64,000 bases of DNA from Prochlorococcus marinus CUG1433 (GTDB taxonomy: Bacteria > Cyanobacteriota > Cyanobacteriia > PCC-6307 > Cyanobiaceae), in contig JAEPLN010000001.1 of assembly GCA_017644425.1 (NCBI GenBank), forward strand, positions 1,178,001 to 1,242,000, read 5' to 3'. Positions 44,956 to 52,883 of this stretch are shown one piece after another (the stretch's first letter is position 1; every line of letters starts with the position of its first letter). Under the pieces are notes generated by a model that worked only from the letters and a program-made list of their open reading frames with translations, made no database searches and was not told the origin of the DNA. Position numbers and translations under genes: made by a program.

Positions 44956-45771
44956 ATGAATCAAGCTGTCATCTCATGTTTACATGCAAATCTACCTGCA
45001 GTAGAGGCTGTCTTAAAAGATATTGAACTCCAAGGAATTACAAATATTACCTGTCTTGGAGATCTAGTGGGTTATGGTCCTCAACCTAATGAGGTTATTG
45101 AGTTAATAAGAGATAAAGAAATTCCTACTTGTCAGGGATGTTGGGACGAAGACGTTGTTGATGGATTAGATGCTTGCGATTGTAGTTATCCTTCTCAGCT
45201 TGCTGAAAAAAGAGGTCATTTTGCTCATCAATGGACTACAGATAAATTAACTACAGAAAATAAGGATTATCTAGCTAATCTACCCTACTCAATACGTAAA
45301 GATAAGTGTCTTTTTGTTCATGGTAGTCCTAATAGTCAACATGAATATCTTCTACCCGATATGGATGCATTCGCAGCTCTTGAGAGAGTTGAAAATGCCA
45401 GAGCAGAGATTCTATTTTGTGGTCATACTCACCAACCTTATATTCGCGAATTAGCAGATGGTTCAATTGCTGTAAAGATCAAAAATGCTGTTCCCAAAGA
45501 TACTCAAGAAAAAGAAATTCAATTGCCGATGCGAAGAATAGTAAATGCAGGTTCAGTTGGAGAGCCAAGACATGGAGGAACTAAAGCTACTTATGTTGTT
45601 TATAACGATGTCACTAATGAAGTAAAAATTAGAGAAGTGGAATATGATATTGAACTTACTTGTAAAGCAATAATAGATGCCGGTCTTCCTCCGATTTTTG
45701 CATGGCGTTTAAAAAATGGATTCGAATTTGCAGAACAAGCTGAAGATGCATCTCATGTTTGTGAAAGATGA
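44956..45771 (+). CDS. metallophosphoesterase-family protein with altered metal motifs
   Basis: 271 residues of the calcineurin-like phosphoesterase fold. GDLVGYGPQPNE, FVHGSPN and GHTHQPYI are typical, but the first motif D-x-H reads SCLHAN and the usual GNHD reads GCWDED, so two metal-ligand sites are changed. Activity may be lost or metal preference altered. Overlaps the next gene by 4 bases. Confidence 0.8.
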   Translation: MNQAVISCLHANLPAVEAVLKDIELQGITNITCLGDLVGYGPQPNEVIELIRDKEIPTCQGCWDEDVVDGLDACDCSYPSQLAEKRGHFAHQWTTDKLTTENKDYLANLPYSIRKDKCLFVHGSPNSQHEYLLPDMDAFAALERVENARAEILFCGHTHQPYIRELADGSIAVKIKNAVPKDTQEKEIQLPMRRIVNAGSVGEPRHGGTKATYVVYNDVTNEVKIREVEYDIELTCKAIIDAGLPPIFAWRLKNGFEFAEQAEDASHVCER

Positions 45772-46487
45772 TAGAACGCTGGGCACTCGTAAGTGGTCTT
45801 AAAGGGGATCTAGATACTTATGAACTTATTCAAAAAGACTTAAAAAAAACTCCTGGTAATATAACTCTTTTTGTTTTGGGGGATATGATAGGTCCTGAAA
45901 AAAACTGTAATAGGCTTCTCCATAGGTTAATTAATCCAAAAAGTAATGATTTACAACCATGGTGCATATATGGTTGGTGGGAAGAACAAATCCTCTTGGA
46001 AAGTGGTTACCGTGGTGATCAAAGAGCTGAAGCTTTGAGAATAAATAAGGGTGAAGAAGTAGTTAAGTCTCTTACGAATGCTGTAGACAAATCATTTCTT
46101 GATTGGATAGCAGCACTTCAATTTGGATTTGTTGAACTTGATTGTGGTTTGATTCACGGAAGCTCAAAAGATGTTGGCGAAAATTTAACACTAGATACGC
46201 CGCCGCTGACACTCCTTGATAGACTTACACGTCTTCAGGTAAACAGATTATTTACTGCAAGAAGTAAACAACAGTTTCACTTGGAATTGACAGAGGGGAT
46301 TGTTAATTCTGAAGTAGAAGATTTAAATGGAAATCGTAAGAAAGAGCAGAAAGTTCCTCAAAAAGCTGTTATTGGTATTGGGGCAGGAAAAAATTATACT
46401 CTTTATGATGTCGGGACTGATAATACTCAATTCGTACAAGCAGGATATAAAACAGAAAAAAGAATTAAGGGATTTGGAAGGCTTTAG
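45768..46487 (+). CDS. degenerate metallophosphoesterase paralogue
   Basis: 239 residues, apparently a diverged sister of the gene before it: FVLGDMIGP replaces the GD motif, GWWEEQ the GNHD site and LIHGSS the GH site; GHTH is absent. Translation is coupled by a 4-base overlap. Possibly a non-catalytic partner of the upstream protein. Confidence 0.7.
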   Translation: MIERWALVSGLKGDLDTYELIQKDLKKTPGNITLFVLGDMIGPEKNCNRLLHRLINPKSNDLQPWCIYGWWEEQILLESGYRGDQRAEALRINKGEEVVKSLTNAVDKSFLDWIAALQFGFVELDCGLIHGSSKDVGENLTLDTPPLTLLDRLTRLQVNRLFTARSKQQFHLELTEGIVNSEVEDLNGNRKKEQKVPQKAVIGIGAGKNYTLYDVGTDNTQFVQAGYKTEKRIKGFGRL

Positions 46488-46493
46488 TTTTTA

Positions 46494-46658
46494 GCATCAA
46501 GTACTCACTTCATTAGCCAGTAATTAATCTCAGTCATATCAATAATTTAGAAGAAAACTACAATGTGTGAACGGTGTGTGAACAGAATATTAAAAACGTT
46601 CAATTCTAGGTTAATTATCCATCAAATTATCTATTTAGGAAAGGGAAGGTTGTTACGG
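46494..46658 (-). repeat. EVE-5' dispersed repeat, copy 2
   Basis: Starts with the first codons of an EVE-like frame (MTEINYWLMK then stop) and continues upstream as in copy 1, including the TGTGAAC pair at 46566/46577. It lies directly after the phosphoesterase gene, so copies 1 and 2 flank the whole three-gene block. Confidence 0.85.
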
Positions 46659-46684
46659 AATTATTTTGCTAACCCGTGAAATAC

Positions 46685-46789
46685 TCATGACATCAATAAT
46701 AAATCCATTTTATGAATCCCTTTGCATCCAGGTTTTTTGGCTTCTTCAATAGCTTTGGCTTGCTGCACTTTGTTGCTTGGCTCCTTCAA
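46685..46789 (-). CDS. possible small protein (34 aa)
   Basis: Hand-read minus-strand frame from a TTG at 46789: MKEPSNKVQQAKAIEEAKK then PGCKGIHKMDLLLMS. The helical Lys/Ala/Glu part and the GCKGIHKM block look like protein, but the weak start and missing RBS make a gene remnant equally possible. Confidence 0.35.
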   Translation of the reverse strand: MKEPSNKVQQAKAIEEAKKPGCKGIHKMDLLLMS

Positions 46790-46857
46790 TATTTTTTGTA
46801 AGAGAATTTTTTTTGAAAGTAAATTACTATATAACAGGATTACCCAACTCATGATGC

Positions 46858-47919
46858 ATGGCACTTATTGAATGCTACGAGTGTAAAAAAGAGATTTCTG
46901 ACAAAGCAAATGCATGTCCACATTGTGGTGCGCCAAAATTAATAAAATCCAAAGATATATTTTCTCTAAAGCCAAACTTAATTAAAAAAATTATTAAACC
47001 TCATGCTCTAAGTTTTGTGGGGTTGGGACTAATTACAATCCCCATAATTGGTTTTATCTCTTTTTCAAATATTAAAGCAGAAAAAGAGGCTGCCATTAGA
47101 GAACAAAAGTCTTATGAGCTTTTAGCAAAGATAGAAGAGGAGGAAGCTATTAGAGAAAGACAGATTCTTGCATTAGTATCCAGAAGATGTGCTCAATATG
47201 AGTTTCAAGATGAAATAGACTATTGCGAGACAGTATATTCTCCTTCTAATAAGGAAGTAACAAATTTCTCATATCTTATAGATTCAAAAACTAAAACTTC
47301 ATATATAAATGAAGCATTAGAATTTTATGAAGAAGCTTGGAGAAAATATAGATCAGAAGATTTCAGAGGTGCGCTTAAAGAAGCAAATCAATATATAAAG
47401 ATGGTTCCATACGATTACTTAGCACTCAATGACATAGGTGTACTTTTAGCAGTTGGTTTTGAGGACTATGAAAACTCAATTAAAAAATTTAATAAAGCTA
47501 TAGAAATCAACCCTAATCACAACTGGGCTTACTTAAATAGGGCAAGATCAGAAATTGACCTTGGGAACTACCAAGATGGAATAAAGGATATAGAAAAACA
47601 TTTATCTATTCTTCCCAATGATAATTATGCTCTTGACGAATTAAAAATTGCAAAGAGAAAAATTAAAAGAGGAAAGGCACTAAAAGCATGGGGGACATTC
47701 TTTGAAATCCTCAATCAAGGTATTCAAAGCTATAACCGAGGGAGATGGGGCGGCGGTTATCAACCAAATTATGAAGCAATACATTTGCAAAATCAGATTA
47801 ATAGTAAGCAGTTCCAAATGAATCAGCAATTCAATATGCAGCAACATAATTTACGTATGCAGCAACATAACTTCAATATGCAGCAAAATGATTTAAGAAT
47901 GCGTAATCTTAATTATTAA
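46858..47919 (+). CDS. zinc-ribbon, membrane-anchored TPR protein
   Basis: 353 residues. An N-terminal zinc ribbon (CYECKKEI ... CPHCGAPK) is followed by one membrane helix (about 54-71), a Glu-rich coiled coil (74-105), TPR-like repeats (about 155-265; IKKFNKAIEINPNHNWAYLN) and a Gln/Asn/Met-rich repetitive tail with units like QQHNLRM. No family for the whole architecture is known to me. The first gene of the island, framed by repeat copies 2 and 3. Confidence 0.75.
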   Translation: MALIECYECKKEISDKANACPHCGAPKLIKSKDIFSLKPNLIKKIIKPHALSFVGLGLITIPIIGFISFSNIKAEKEAAIREQKSYELLAKIEEEEAIRERQILALVSRRCAQYEFQDEIDYCETVYSPSNKEVTNFSYLIDSKTKTSYINEALEFYEEAWRKYRSEDFRGALKEANQYIKMVPYDYLALNDIGVLLAVGFEDYENSIKKFNKAIEINPNHNWAYLNRARSEIDLGNYQDGIKDIEKHLSILPNDNYALDELKIAKRKIKRGKALKAWGTFFEILNQGIQSYNRGRWGGGYQPNYEAIHLQNQINSKQFQMNQQFNMQQHNLRMQQHNFNMQQNDLRMRNLNY

Positions 47920-47992
47920 AAAAGTTTCAGAAACTTTTGCCTGCATTTAAGAACCATCAAATTTATTAACTTATATTTAAAAATACTTTTTA

Positions 47993-48160
47993 GCATCAAG
48001 TACCCACTTCATTAGCCAGTAATTAATCTCAGTCATATCAAAGGATTTGGAGGAAATTGCAAATCGTGAACGAATCGAGAATGTAATATCATACTATTCG
48101 CTTTTATATATTTATTATCCTGCAAAGTTTCTATTTAGGAAAGTGTAGGGTGGTATGGGG
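47993..48160 (-). repeat. EVE-5' dispersed repeat, copy 3
   Basis: More diverged copy. The first 50 bases match copy 2 with one difference, reading MTEINYWLMKWVLDAKKYF on the minus strand; the direct-repeat pair is TCGTGAAC/TCGAGAAT at 48064 and 48075. It fills most of the 306-base gap between the TPR gene and the next gene. Confidence 0.8.
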
Positions 48161-48225
48161 TCAATCTAATAAACTATAGATGTGAAATAGTTAGCCATTT
48201 TATTGGATTCTGAAACTTATCGATA

Positions 48226-49812
48226 ATGAAATTATTTAATCTTTTATTAATATCAATAATTTTTCAACTTATAAATATTCAAACTGTATTTAGAGGCAAT
48301 TTAGTAATAGCTTCTGAAAATATAAAAAGTAAAAACTCTAACGATAAAAATAATTCAATTAAAACTGTAATTGCCAATGGTTACGGAGTTAATATCGATG
48401 ATGCGGCTCAAAATGCAGCAAAAAATGCTTTAACAAATGTTGTCGGTGAATTTATTGATGCGGAAACAAAAATAAGTAAACAAATTGAAATTCAAAATGG
48501 TCTAGTAAATCAATCTAAAAAAATTGATAGAAATATTAGGATATATTCCCAAGGATCAATAAGTTATTTCGAAATAATTGAGATTAATAATAGTAATGGA
48601 ATTTTTTACATAACTGCAAGAGTTGATGTGAAAGTTGATGATTTTATTAGTTATATCAAACAGATTGCTTACAACATTAAGGATATTGATACCGGCATGT
48701 TTAATGCAATTAAAGCAAATATTGACAATGAAGATAATAAATTAGATCTTTACGTTGAGAAAGTAATAAAACCTATTCTTAAGGGTGAAGTTACTGAATT
48801 TGAAATAGGTAAAGCATTGCCCTTCAATAAGTTTCCTTCAGAACGGTTAAACGGAGTTTCTTCCTTTTATGTAGATGCAAGTTCTTCCGTTTATAAACTT
48901 CCAGACGGATCGGATCCAATGAAAATGTTTGTTGTCCCATTTAGTCTTAAATTGAATGATTCATTTAAGGAAAATATTAAAGAAGTTTTGGATAACTTGA
49001 GTGATGGAAATAAATCTACTTTTACTTTTGACAATTGGTCGAACATGATTTTCTATCTAATTGATCGAAATGTAGAACAAAAGAAAAATAGATATTCTGA
49101 GAAATATTTTTATCGATGGAGATCAAATACAAAATCTATGTTTAATTCTATGGATATGTTCAGGTCAAAGTTTTCGAGAAATTTATCTTCCAATAAACCA
49201 AATGAAAATATTTATGTTGGTTTAGTAGAAACCAATCAAAAAAAAGTGAATCTTTTTTCTATTTCTAACTTAGGTATAAGAATAAAAAATTCAGAAAAAT
49301 ATAAAAAATATTATTCTGTACAAGAAGAACAACGAAGTGGGTTTAGATATCAAACTGAATTAGTTAATCATCCCTTCATTTCTTCCTCTGATTATTTCGG
49401 ATCTTATAAAAAAAGAAAAAAATATGGCTTCAAAACTTATTTTTATAATCCAATAAAATTATCTTTAGTTGATAGTTCAGAAAAAATAATATATTCCTGT
49501 CTTATTGGTCCAGTAGGACACTCTTGTAAAAATGTTCAGATTGTTCCTTTGAGTCCTGATGGAAGTAGAGGAAATGATGGTCCATTTCCATCTTTTTCAT
49601 TATTAGCAGGATATCTAAAAACAAATAATTCCTTAAGAGATATGCCTATGAACAGAGGTGCAGAATATGAGGCATGGAGGAGTAGACCCCGTAATAATAG
49701 TAATTTTATTTTTTCAAAAAGAGATTATGCCTTAGTTTTTAATTTGGATCTCACGATAGTTAAAAATATCAATAATATAAAACTTGAGTTTACAGAATAT
49801 TTAGATAATTGA
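48226..49812 (+). CDS. secreted protein with LPP20/FlgT-like N-terminal domain
   Basis: 528 residues. Signal peptide in the first 31 (LLLISIIFQLINIQTVF). Residues about 45-140 (GYGVNIDDAAQNAAKNALTN ... FYITARVDVKV) resemble the LPP20/FlgT_N fold seen in envelope proteins. The remaining 380 residues are Lys/Asn/Ser-rich with no motif recognised. The last 12 codons are copied at 57.6 kb. Confidence 0.7.
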   Translation: MKLFNLLLISIIFQLINIQTVFRGNLVIASENIKSKNSNDKNNSIKTVIANGYGVNIDDAAQNAAKNALTNVVGEFIDAETKISKQIEIQNGLVNQSKKIDRNIRIYSQGSISYFEIIEINNSNGIFYITARVDVKVDDFISYIKQIAYNIKDIDTGMFNAIKANIDNEDNKLDLYVEKVIKPILKGEVTEFEIGKALPFNKFPSERLNGVSSFYVDASSSVYKLPDGSDPMKMFVVPFSLKLNDSFKENIKEVLDNLSDGNKSTFTFDNWSNMIFYLIDRNVEQKKNRYSEKYFYRWRSNTKSMFNSMDMFRSKFSRNLSSNKPNENIYVGLVETNQKKVNLFSISNLGIRIKNSEKYKKYYSVQEEQRSGFRYQTELVNHPFISSSDYFGSYKKRKKYGFKTYFYNPIKLSLVDSSEKIIYSCLIGPVGHSCKNVQIVPLSPDGSRGNDGPFPSFSLLAGYLKTNNSLRDMPMNRGAEYEAWRSRPRNNSNFIFSKRDYALVFNLDLTIVKNINNIKLEFTEYLDN

Positions 49813-49939
49813 AAGCTTTCATTTAATATGATTTTCTACTTTAAAGATTCTCTAAGTATTTATTTCTCTTGAATATTTTCAATCAATTTTAGATCGAAAA
49901 ATCGTGAATGAATCGTGAATCAAATTTATTTGATTTTTA

Positions 49940-50030
49940 AGATCCATTACTATGACTACTGGCACATGGTTCATTAGCCAAAAATTTTCTTTAGTCATGC
50001 CAAAGGATTAGGAGAATATTGCTACCGTGT
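49940..50030 (-). repeat. EVE-5' dispersed repeat, copy 4 (partial)
   Basis: Retains only the start-codon part. On the minus strand it opens a frame MTKENFWLMNHVPVVIVMD running to 49886 (39 codons). A direct-repeat pair TCGTGAAT lies nearby at 49902/49913, on the other side of the start codon than in copies 1-3. The far end (TATTTAGGAAAG) is missing. Confidence 0.65.
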
Positions 50031-50079
50031 TTCCACTTCAATATTTAAGTATGTTTGAAGTAATGCGAAAAGGAAAATA

Positions 50080-50123
50080 AAAAAAGAGGAGCATTTGCCC
50101 CTCTTAGCGATCGACTGTCAATC
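50080..50123 (-). terminator. terminator with GATTGACAGTCGATC box (copy 1)
   Basis: Read on the minus strand: GATTGACAGTCGATC at 50123-50109, then hairpin AAGAGGGGC/GCTCCTCTT followed by seven or more T. It ends the 51-residue minus-strand gene at 50171-50326. Confidence 0.7.
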
Positions 50124-50170
50124 AATGGATATTCTAGATTGTCAGCATCTCTTGTAAACAAGCATTGTAT

Positions 50171-50326
50171 TTAGCCAGAACAAGAAAAAGCACCTGCAAG
50201 AATATTTTTAAAAATTGGTGCTTGACCTAATGCGTATAAGAAGAAAGTGGATGATGCGAGAGTAATAGCTATTTTAGAAGCCCTGTTAACTTTCAAATTT
50301 GAGACTTTTGTAAATGCAGAATTCAT
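50171..50326 (-). CDS. small membrane protein (51 aa)
   Basis: Hand-read ORF MNSAFTKVSNLKVNRASKIA followed by a hydrophobic segment (ITLASSTFFLYAL) and the tail AGAFSCSG. A terminator lies 50-90 bases downstream, supporting transcription. No family recognised. Confidence 0.65.
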   Translation of the reverse strand: MNSAFTKVSNLKVNRASKIAITLASSTFFLYALGQAPIFKNILAGAFSCSG

Positions 50327-50402
50327 TTGTTCATTAATGTGATGGATTTATATTAGCTGAATAGAAAAAATGTTCAGCATCAAAATTTACCAAAGATTAA
50401 TT

Positions 50403-50606
50403 TTATTGCTGCTGTTGCTGCTCCTGCATTTTTATATGTTCGAATTCTTTTTTAGAAACGATTCTCATTTTGAACTCTGGATACCTTGTCTTCCACCATT
50501 TATTTATTGAAATAGCTACACCCGTTAAATCTTGGGTACAAATATGGACCCATAAAATCTTAGTTTGTTCTTCTTTATAGAATTCCCAACTCGAAGGTGA
50601 AGCCAT
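50403..50606 (-). CDS. small hypothetical protein (67 aa)
   Basis: WEFYKEEQTKILWVHICTQD then a basic middle and a Gln-rich end (EQQQQQ). An 11-bp-spaced TCGTGAAC pair (50612, 50623) lies immediately before its ATG, where it could act as an operator. No family recognised. Confidence 0.6.
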   Translation of the reverse strand: MASPSSWEFYKEEQTKILWVHICTQDLTGVAISINKWWKTRYPEFKMRIVSKKEFEHIKMQEQQQQQ

Positions 50607-50647
50607 TAAATCGTGAACATATCGTGAACATTTTTTTATGGGTTTTT

Positions 50648-50812
50648 GAAATCCGTTGCTATAACTACTGGCTCATAGTTCATTAGCCAGTAGCTAGTTT
50701 CCTGTTGTACCATAGGATCTCGGCGAATATATAGGGTTTGAGTAAAGTTTGGGTAACTTCTTTGAATATGAATTTATTATCCATCAAAGTTTCTATTTAG
50801 GAAAGTGTACCC
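50648..50812 (-). repeat. EVE-5' dispersed repeat, copy 5
   Basis: Start-codon part reads MVQQETSYWLMNYEPVVIAT on the minus strand; the upstream pair is TTTGAGTAAAG/TTTGGGTAAC at 50737 and 50748, and the end TATTTAGGAAAGTG is intact. It resembles copy 6 more than copies 1-3. Confidence 0.75.
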
Positions 50813-50855
50813 CTTTCCTCTATATATCATGACGGTACCCCTTTATAAATTACGC

Positions 50856-51221
50856 TTATCTGTTGGAAATATTGAAGGAAAAATCTTTAATCGAGAATTT
50901 ATTAAATAATGACTTACCTATTTGTGAACCCACACCGTTGTTCTTGAGTTCTTTTTGATATGCCTCTTTGCTTGAGAGAATGATATCTTTAATCGAGAAT
51001 TTATTAAATAATGACTTACCTATTTGTGAACCCACACCGTTGTTCTTGAGTTCTTTTTGATATGCCTCTTTGCTTGAGAGAATGATATCTTTAATTGAAA
51101 ATTTATTAAATAATGACCTTCCTATTTGTGAACCCACACCGTTGTTCTTGAGTTCTTTTTGATATGCCTCTTTGCTTGAGAGAATGATATCTTTAATCGA
51201 GAATTTATTTAAGAATGACAT
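50856..51221 (-). CDS. tandem-repeat protein (3 x 34 residues)
   Basis: 121 residues made of near-perfect 34-residue (102-bp) units, each containing NKFSIKDIILSSKEAYQKEL then KNNGVGSQIG. Units begin a frame-preserving series at 51.2 kb going down; the last is truncated into a short unique end (FSFNISNR). DNA identity between units is very high, pointing to recent duplication. Function unknown. Confidence 0.65.
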   Translation of the reverse strand: MSFLNKFSIKDIILSSKEAYQKELKNNGVGSQIGRSLFNKFSIKDIILSSKEAYQKELKNNGVGSQIGKSLFNKFSIKDIILSSKEAYQKELKNNGVGSQIGKSLFNKFSIKDFSFNISNR

Positions 51222-51251
51222 TCTTATTTGGGAAAATTGCTTTGTAGATGA

Positions 51252-51389
51252 TCACATCATCTCGTAATTATCAAATTTAGTTTTTAACTTTGCTGCTTTA
51301 TGTATTAGTCCAACTGCTTCTTTTCTTCCAGTAGCTTGTTGCGCCTTATGCATTAATTCAGCATATTTTTTTACGATTTTCTTTTGCAT
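51252..51389 (-). CDS. small basic helical protein (45 aa)
   Basis: Hand-read ORF beginning MQKKIVKKYAELMHKAQQAT and ending FDNYEMM; strongly predicted helical with alternating Lys/Ala. Ordinary ATG start. No family recognised. Confidence 0.6.
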   Translation of the reverse strand: MQKKIVKKYAELMHKAQQATGRKEAVGLIHKAAKLKTKFDNYEMM

Positions 51390-51648
51390 GGTTTAGATTA
51401 AATAAAGACCGTTTTTTAATCTAAAGCTGCAAGGAACAACTTTCAGAAGATAAGGAATCAACGGTAAAACCTCAGAGTCAACAAATTGGAACGGGTTAAC
51501 TCGTGTGTTAAATATATAATCAATTAGCTAAATACCTGTTGGTATCTATGATTACATTGTTTTCAAATCCTGATTTATTTTAGTTTTATCTAAAGTGGAG
51601 AAGATTTCTTTTTAAATAATGAGTGTGTTTTAAATCTTGAATTGATCT

Positions 51649-51798
51649 CTAATAATTTATGGTTGGCTTCAGTTGTATCCCTGCAACTGCCTCATGACAA
51701 CCATGTATAAATTTTAGGACTGCTTTAGTATTTTTTGATTCAAAATATATACCTCTTCCAGTACCTAATAGTTCCTCAAACCGACCTATAAATTTCAA
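51649..51798 (-). CDS. small protein with GCHE motif (49 aa)
   Basis: Frame from a TTG at 51798: MKFIGRFEELLGTGRGIYFE ... FIHGCHEAVAGIQLKPTIN. A diverged homologue with stop codons lies at 55.6 kb on the other strand; differences are often at third codon positions, which shows that the frame is or was coding. The frame is open further upstream without a better start. Confidence 0.6.
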   Translation of the reverse strand: MKFIGRFEELLGTGRGIYFESKNTKAVLKFIHGCHEAVAGIQLKPTINY

Positions 51799-51840
51799 GG
51801 CTATAGGAGGACAATATAAGTATAGATCTAGGAGGTCTAA

Positions 51841-52023
51841 ATGAAACTATTCAATCAATTCACAATCCTTCCAAGATACCTAAAAGCATTTAATTATGCT
51901 GGAAACAGAATGGAAGAAATAACAAGAAATCTTGATAGAGATAACCATTTATTTGAAGACTATTGGAAGAGGGAATGTAGAGAACATCCAACTAATCAGC
52001 ATTGTTTAGTCTATTGCGACTGA
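51841..52023 (+). CDS. small protein with EDYWKRE motif (60 aa)
   Basis: Preceded by a good RBS (TAGGAGGTC, 5-10 bases before ATG). Contains FEDYWKRECREHP near the C terminus, shared with the 43-residue protein at 52335 (YEDYWRREG). A small paralogous family; role unknown. Confidence 0.65.
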   Translation: MKLFNQFTILPRYLKAFNYAGNRMEEITRNLDRDNHLFEDYWKRECREHPTNQHCLVYCD

Positions 52024-52041
52024 GAATTTTAATCTTAAGGG

Positions 52042-52070
52042 TTGACAACTGAGTATAAATACTCTATAAA
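52042..52070 (+). promoter_or_regulatory. sigma70-type promoter of riboswitch/peptide unit 1
   Basis: TTGACA at 52042-52047, exactly 17 bases, then TATAAA at 52065-52070. The same arrangement is kept in unit 2. Confidence 0.8.
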
Positions 52071-52095
52071 TAAAGTGTAGTAAATGCTACTAAAT

Positions 52096-52167
52096 CGTCC
52101 GATCTACTATTAGATAGACCGCAGTACGAATCAAGCCATAGGACGGGGACTTGATCAAGACCAGGAG
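52096..52167 (+). ncRNA. downstream-peptide (glutamine-II riboswitch)-like leader, copy 1
   Basis: Pseudoknotted leader. CGTCC (52096-52100) can pair with GGACG (52141-52145), which lies in the loop of helix ATCAAG/CTTGAT (52130-52135 with 52150-52155); hairpin TCTA/TAGA and GACCGCAGTA lie between. The layout and the short ORF directly after it match what I know of the downstream-peptide motif. RBS AGGAG at 52163-52167 follows, so ligand binding could control translation. Family call by memory, not by model search. Confidence 0.65.
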
Positions 52168-52174
52168 CTGCATA

Positions 52175-52276
52175 ATGGTAAACATGTATTTTAACGGCAA
52201 ATCTTTCGTATATTGCAAGAGCCAAGAAGAGAAAACAATAAAGCTTACTTATAGAGGATCTAGTTACTTGAGATAA
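52175..52276 (+). CDS. 33-residue riboswitch-controlled peptide, copy 1
   Basis: MVNMYFNGKSFVYCKSQEEK ... KLTYRGSSYLR, 33 residues. The end resembles the KLTYRG-x-x-Y block of small cyanobacterial DUF4278-type proteins. RBS AGGAG lies 7-12 bases upstream. Paralogue at 61235 is 70 percent or more identical by eye. I recall that Yfr6 of Prochlorococcus also carries a 33-residue ORF; this may be the same locus type. Confidence 0.75.
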   Translation: MVNMYFNGKSFVYCKSQEEKTIKLTYRGSSYLR

Positions 52277-52334
52277 ATAAAATCTCATATCTATTAAATA
52301 TTCAATAAACTATTTTTTTTAGAGGTGTTATGCC

Positions 52335-52466
52335 ATGAAATTTACTAATTCTCCTTTTGCCATACTCGATAAGAACATGAACGCATTAGATTATCAAAAA
52401 AGAAATTTAAAATATGAGGACTATTGGAGAAGGGAAGGAATTAGCAAAAGTAAAGGTCTATCTTAA
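52335..52466 (+). CDS. small protein with EDYWRRE motif (43 aa)
   Basis: Hand-read ORF MKFTNSPFAILDKNMNALDY ... YEDYWRREGISKSKGLS with RBS GAGGTG upstream. Shares the EDYW-RE block with the 60-residue protein at 51841. Confidence 0.6.
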   Translation: MKFTNSPFAILDKNMNALDYQKRNLKYEDYWRREGISKSKGLS

Positions 52467-52551
52467 TACTGGAATAATTGCTGGATTAGTTGGTGTTGGA
52501 TTTGTTGCCTCTACTTTAATTTTTGGAGTATTAATTCTAGTTTTAAAATAA
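52414..52551 (+). CDS. small membrane protein overlapping the previous ORF (45 aa)
   Basis: In another frame, MRTIGEGKELAKVKVYLNTG then a long hydrophobic helix (IIAGLVGVGFVASTLIFGVL). It overlaps the EDYW ORF by 53 bases, so the real start may be later or the two may be joined by frameshifting. The helix itself is convincing. Confidence 0.5.
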   Translation: MRTIGEGKELAKVKVYLNTGIIAGLVGVGFVASTLIFGVLILVLK

Positions 52552-52606
52552 AAAAGGTAGTTTAACTAAGCTTTTGATTAAAGTATTTAATACCTGCCAT
52601 TAGAAA

Positions 52607-52726
52607 TTAAGAAAAAGGTTTGGTTAAATTAGATGGAACTTCTACTGGAACCAATGACTCACCATAATGTGATATAGCTGATTTTATTAGTAACCAGTAA
52701 AAGAAGTTAACTAAAGCTTTCTCCAC
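52607..52726 (-). CDS. 39-residue protein of the NFFYWLL family, paralogue A
   Basis: GTG start at 52726. Reads MEKALVNFFYWLLIKSA ... SHYGES ... EVPS. Paralogues at 60431 and 58914 keep the pattern NF-YW-L-x-(K/R)SA-x-S-Y(G)-x-S, which is strong evidence for a real peptide. The GTG lies inside an inverted-repeat arm (52721-52737) complementary to an upstream arm at 52867-52883. Confidence 0.7.
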   Translation of the reverse strand: MEKALVNFFYWLLIKSAISHYGESLVPVEVPSNLTKPFS

Positions 52727-52883
52727 GAGGATTTAGTAACTAATCTAGATAACCTTATTAATTTTGTAATAGCAATATACAAAAAATATTTATCAAGTAA
52801 TCAATATATTTATCAAAACTAGCAGAAAGTTACTTTAATTAGGATAGATTCACCTTTCGGCAGCGGACTAAATCCTCGTGGAG
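52721..52883 (-). promoter_or_regulatory. start-sequestering leader of paralogue A
   Basis: Two perfect 17-base inverted-repeat arms (52721-52737 and 52867-52883) separated by 129 bases. In the minus-strand transcript the upstream arm would pair with the arm that holds the GTG start. The upstream arm also sits in a local hairpin (GCGG-CTAAA / TTTAG-CCGC), so two exclusive folds are possible, as in a switch. Confidence 0.5.

Noticed and set aside
50856-51221. Regular 102-bp repeats considered as a CRISPR array.
   Set aside because: Units are contiguous with no spacers, keep an open frame, and no cas genes are present.
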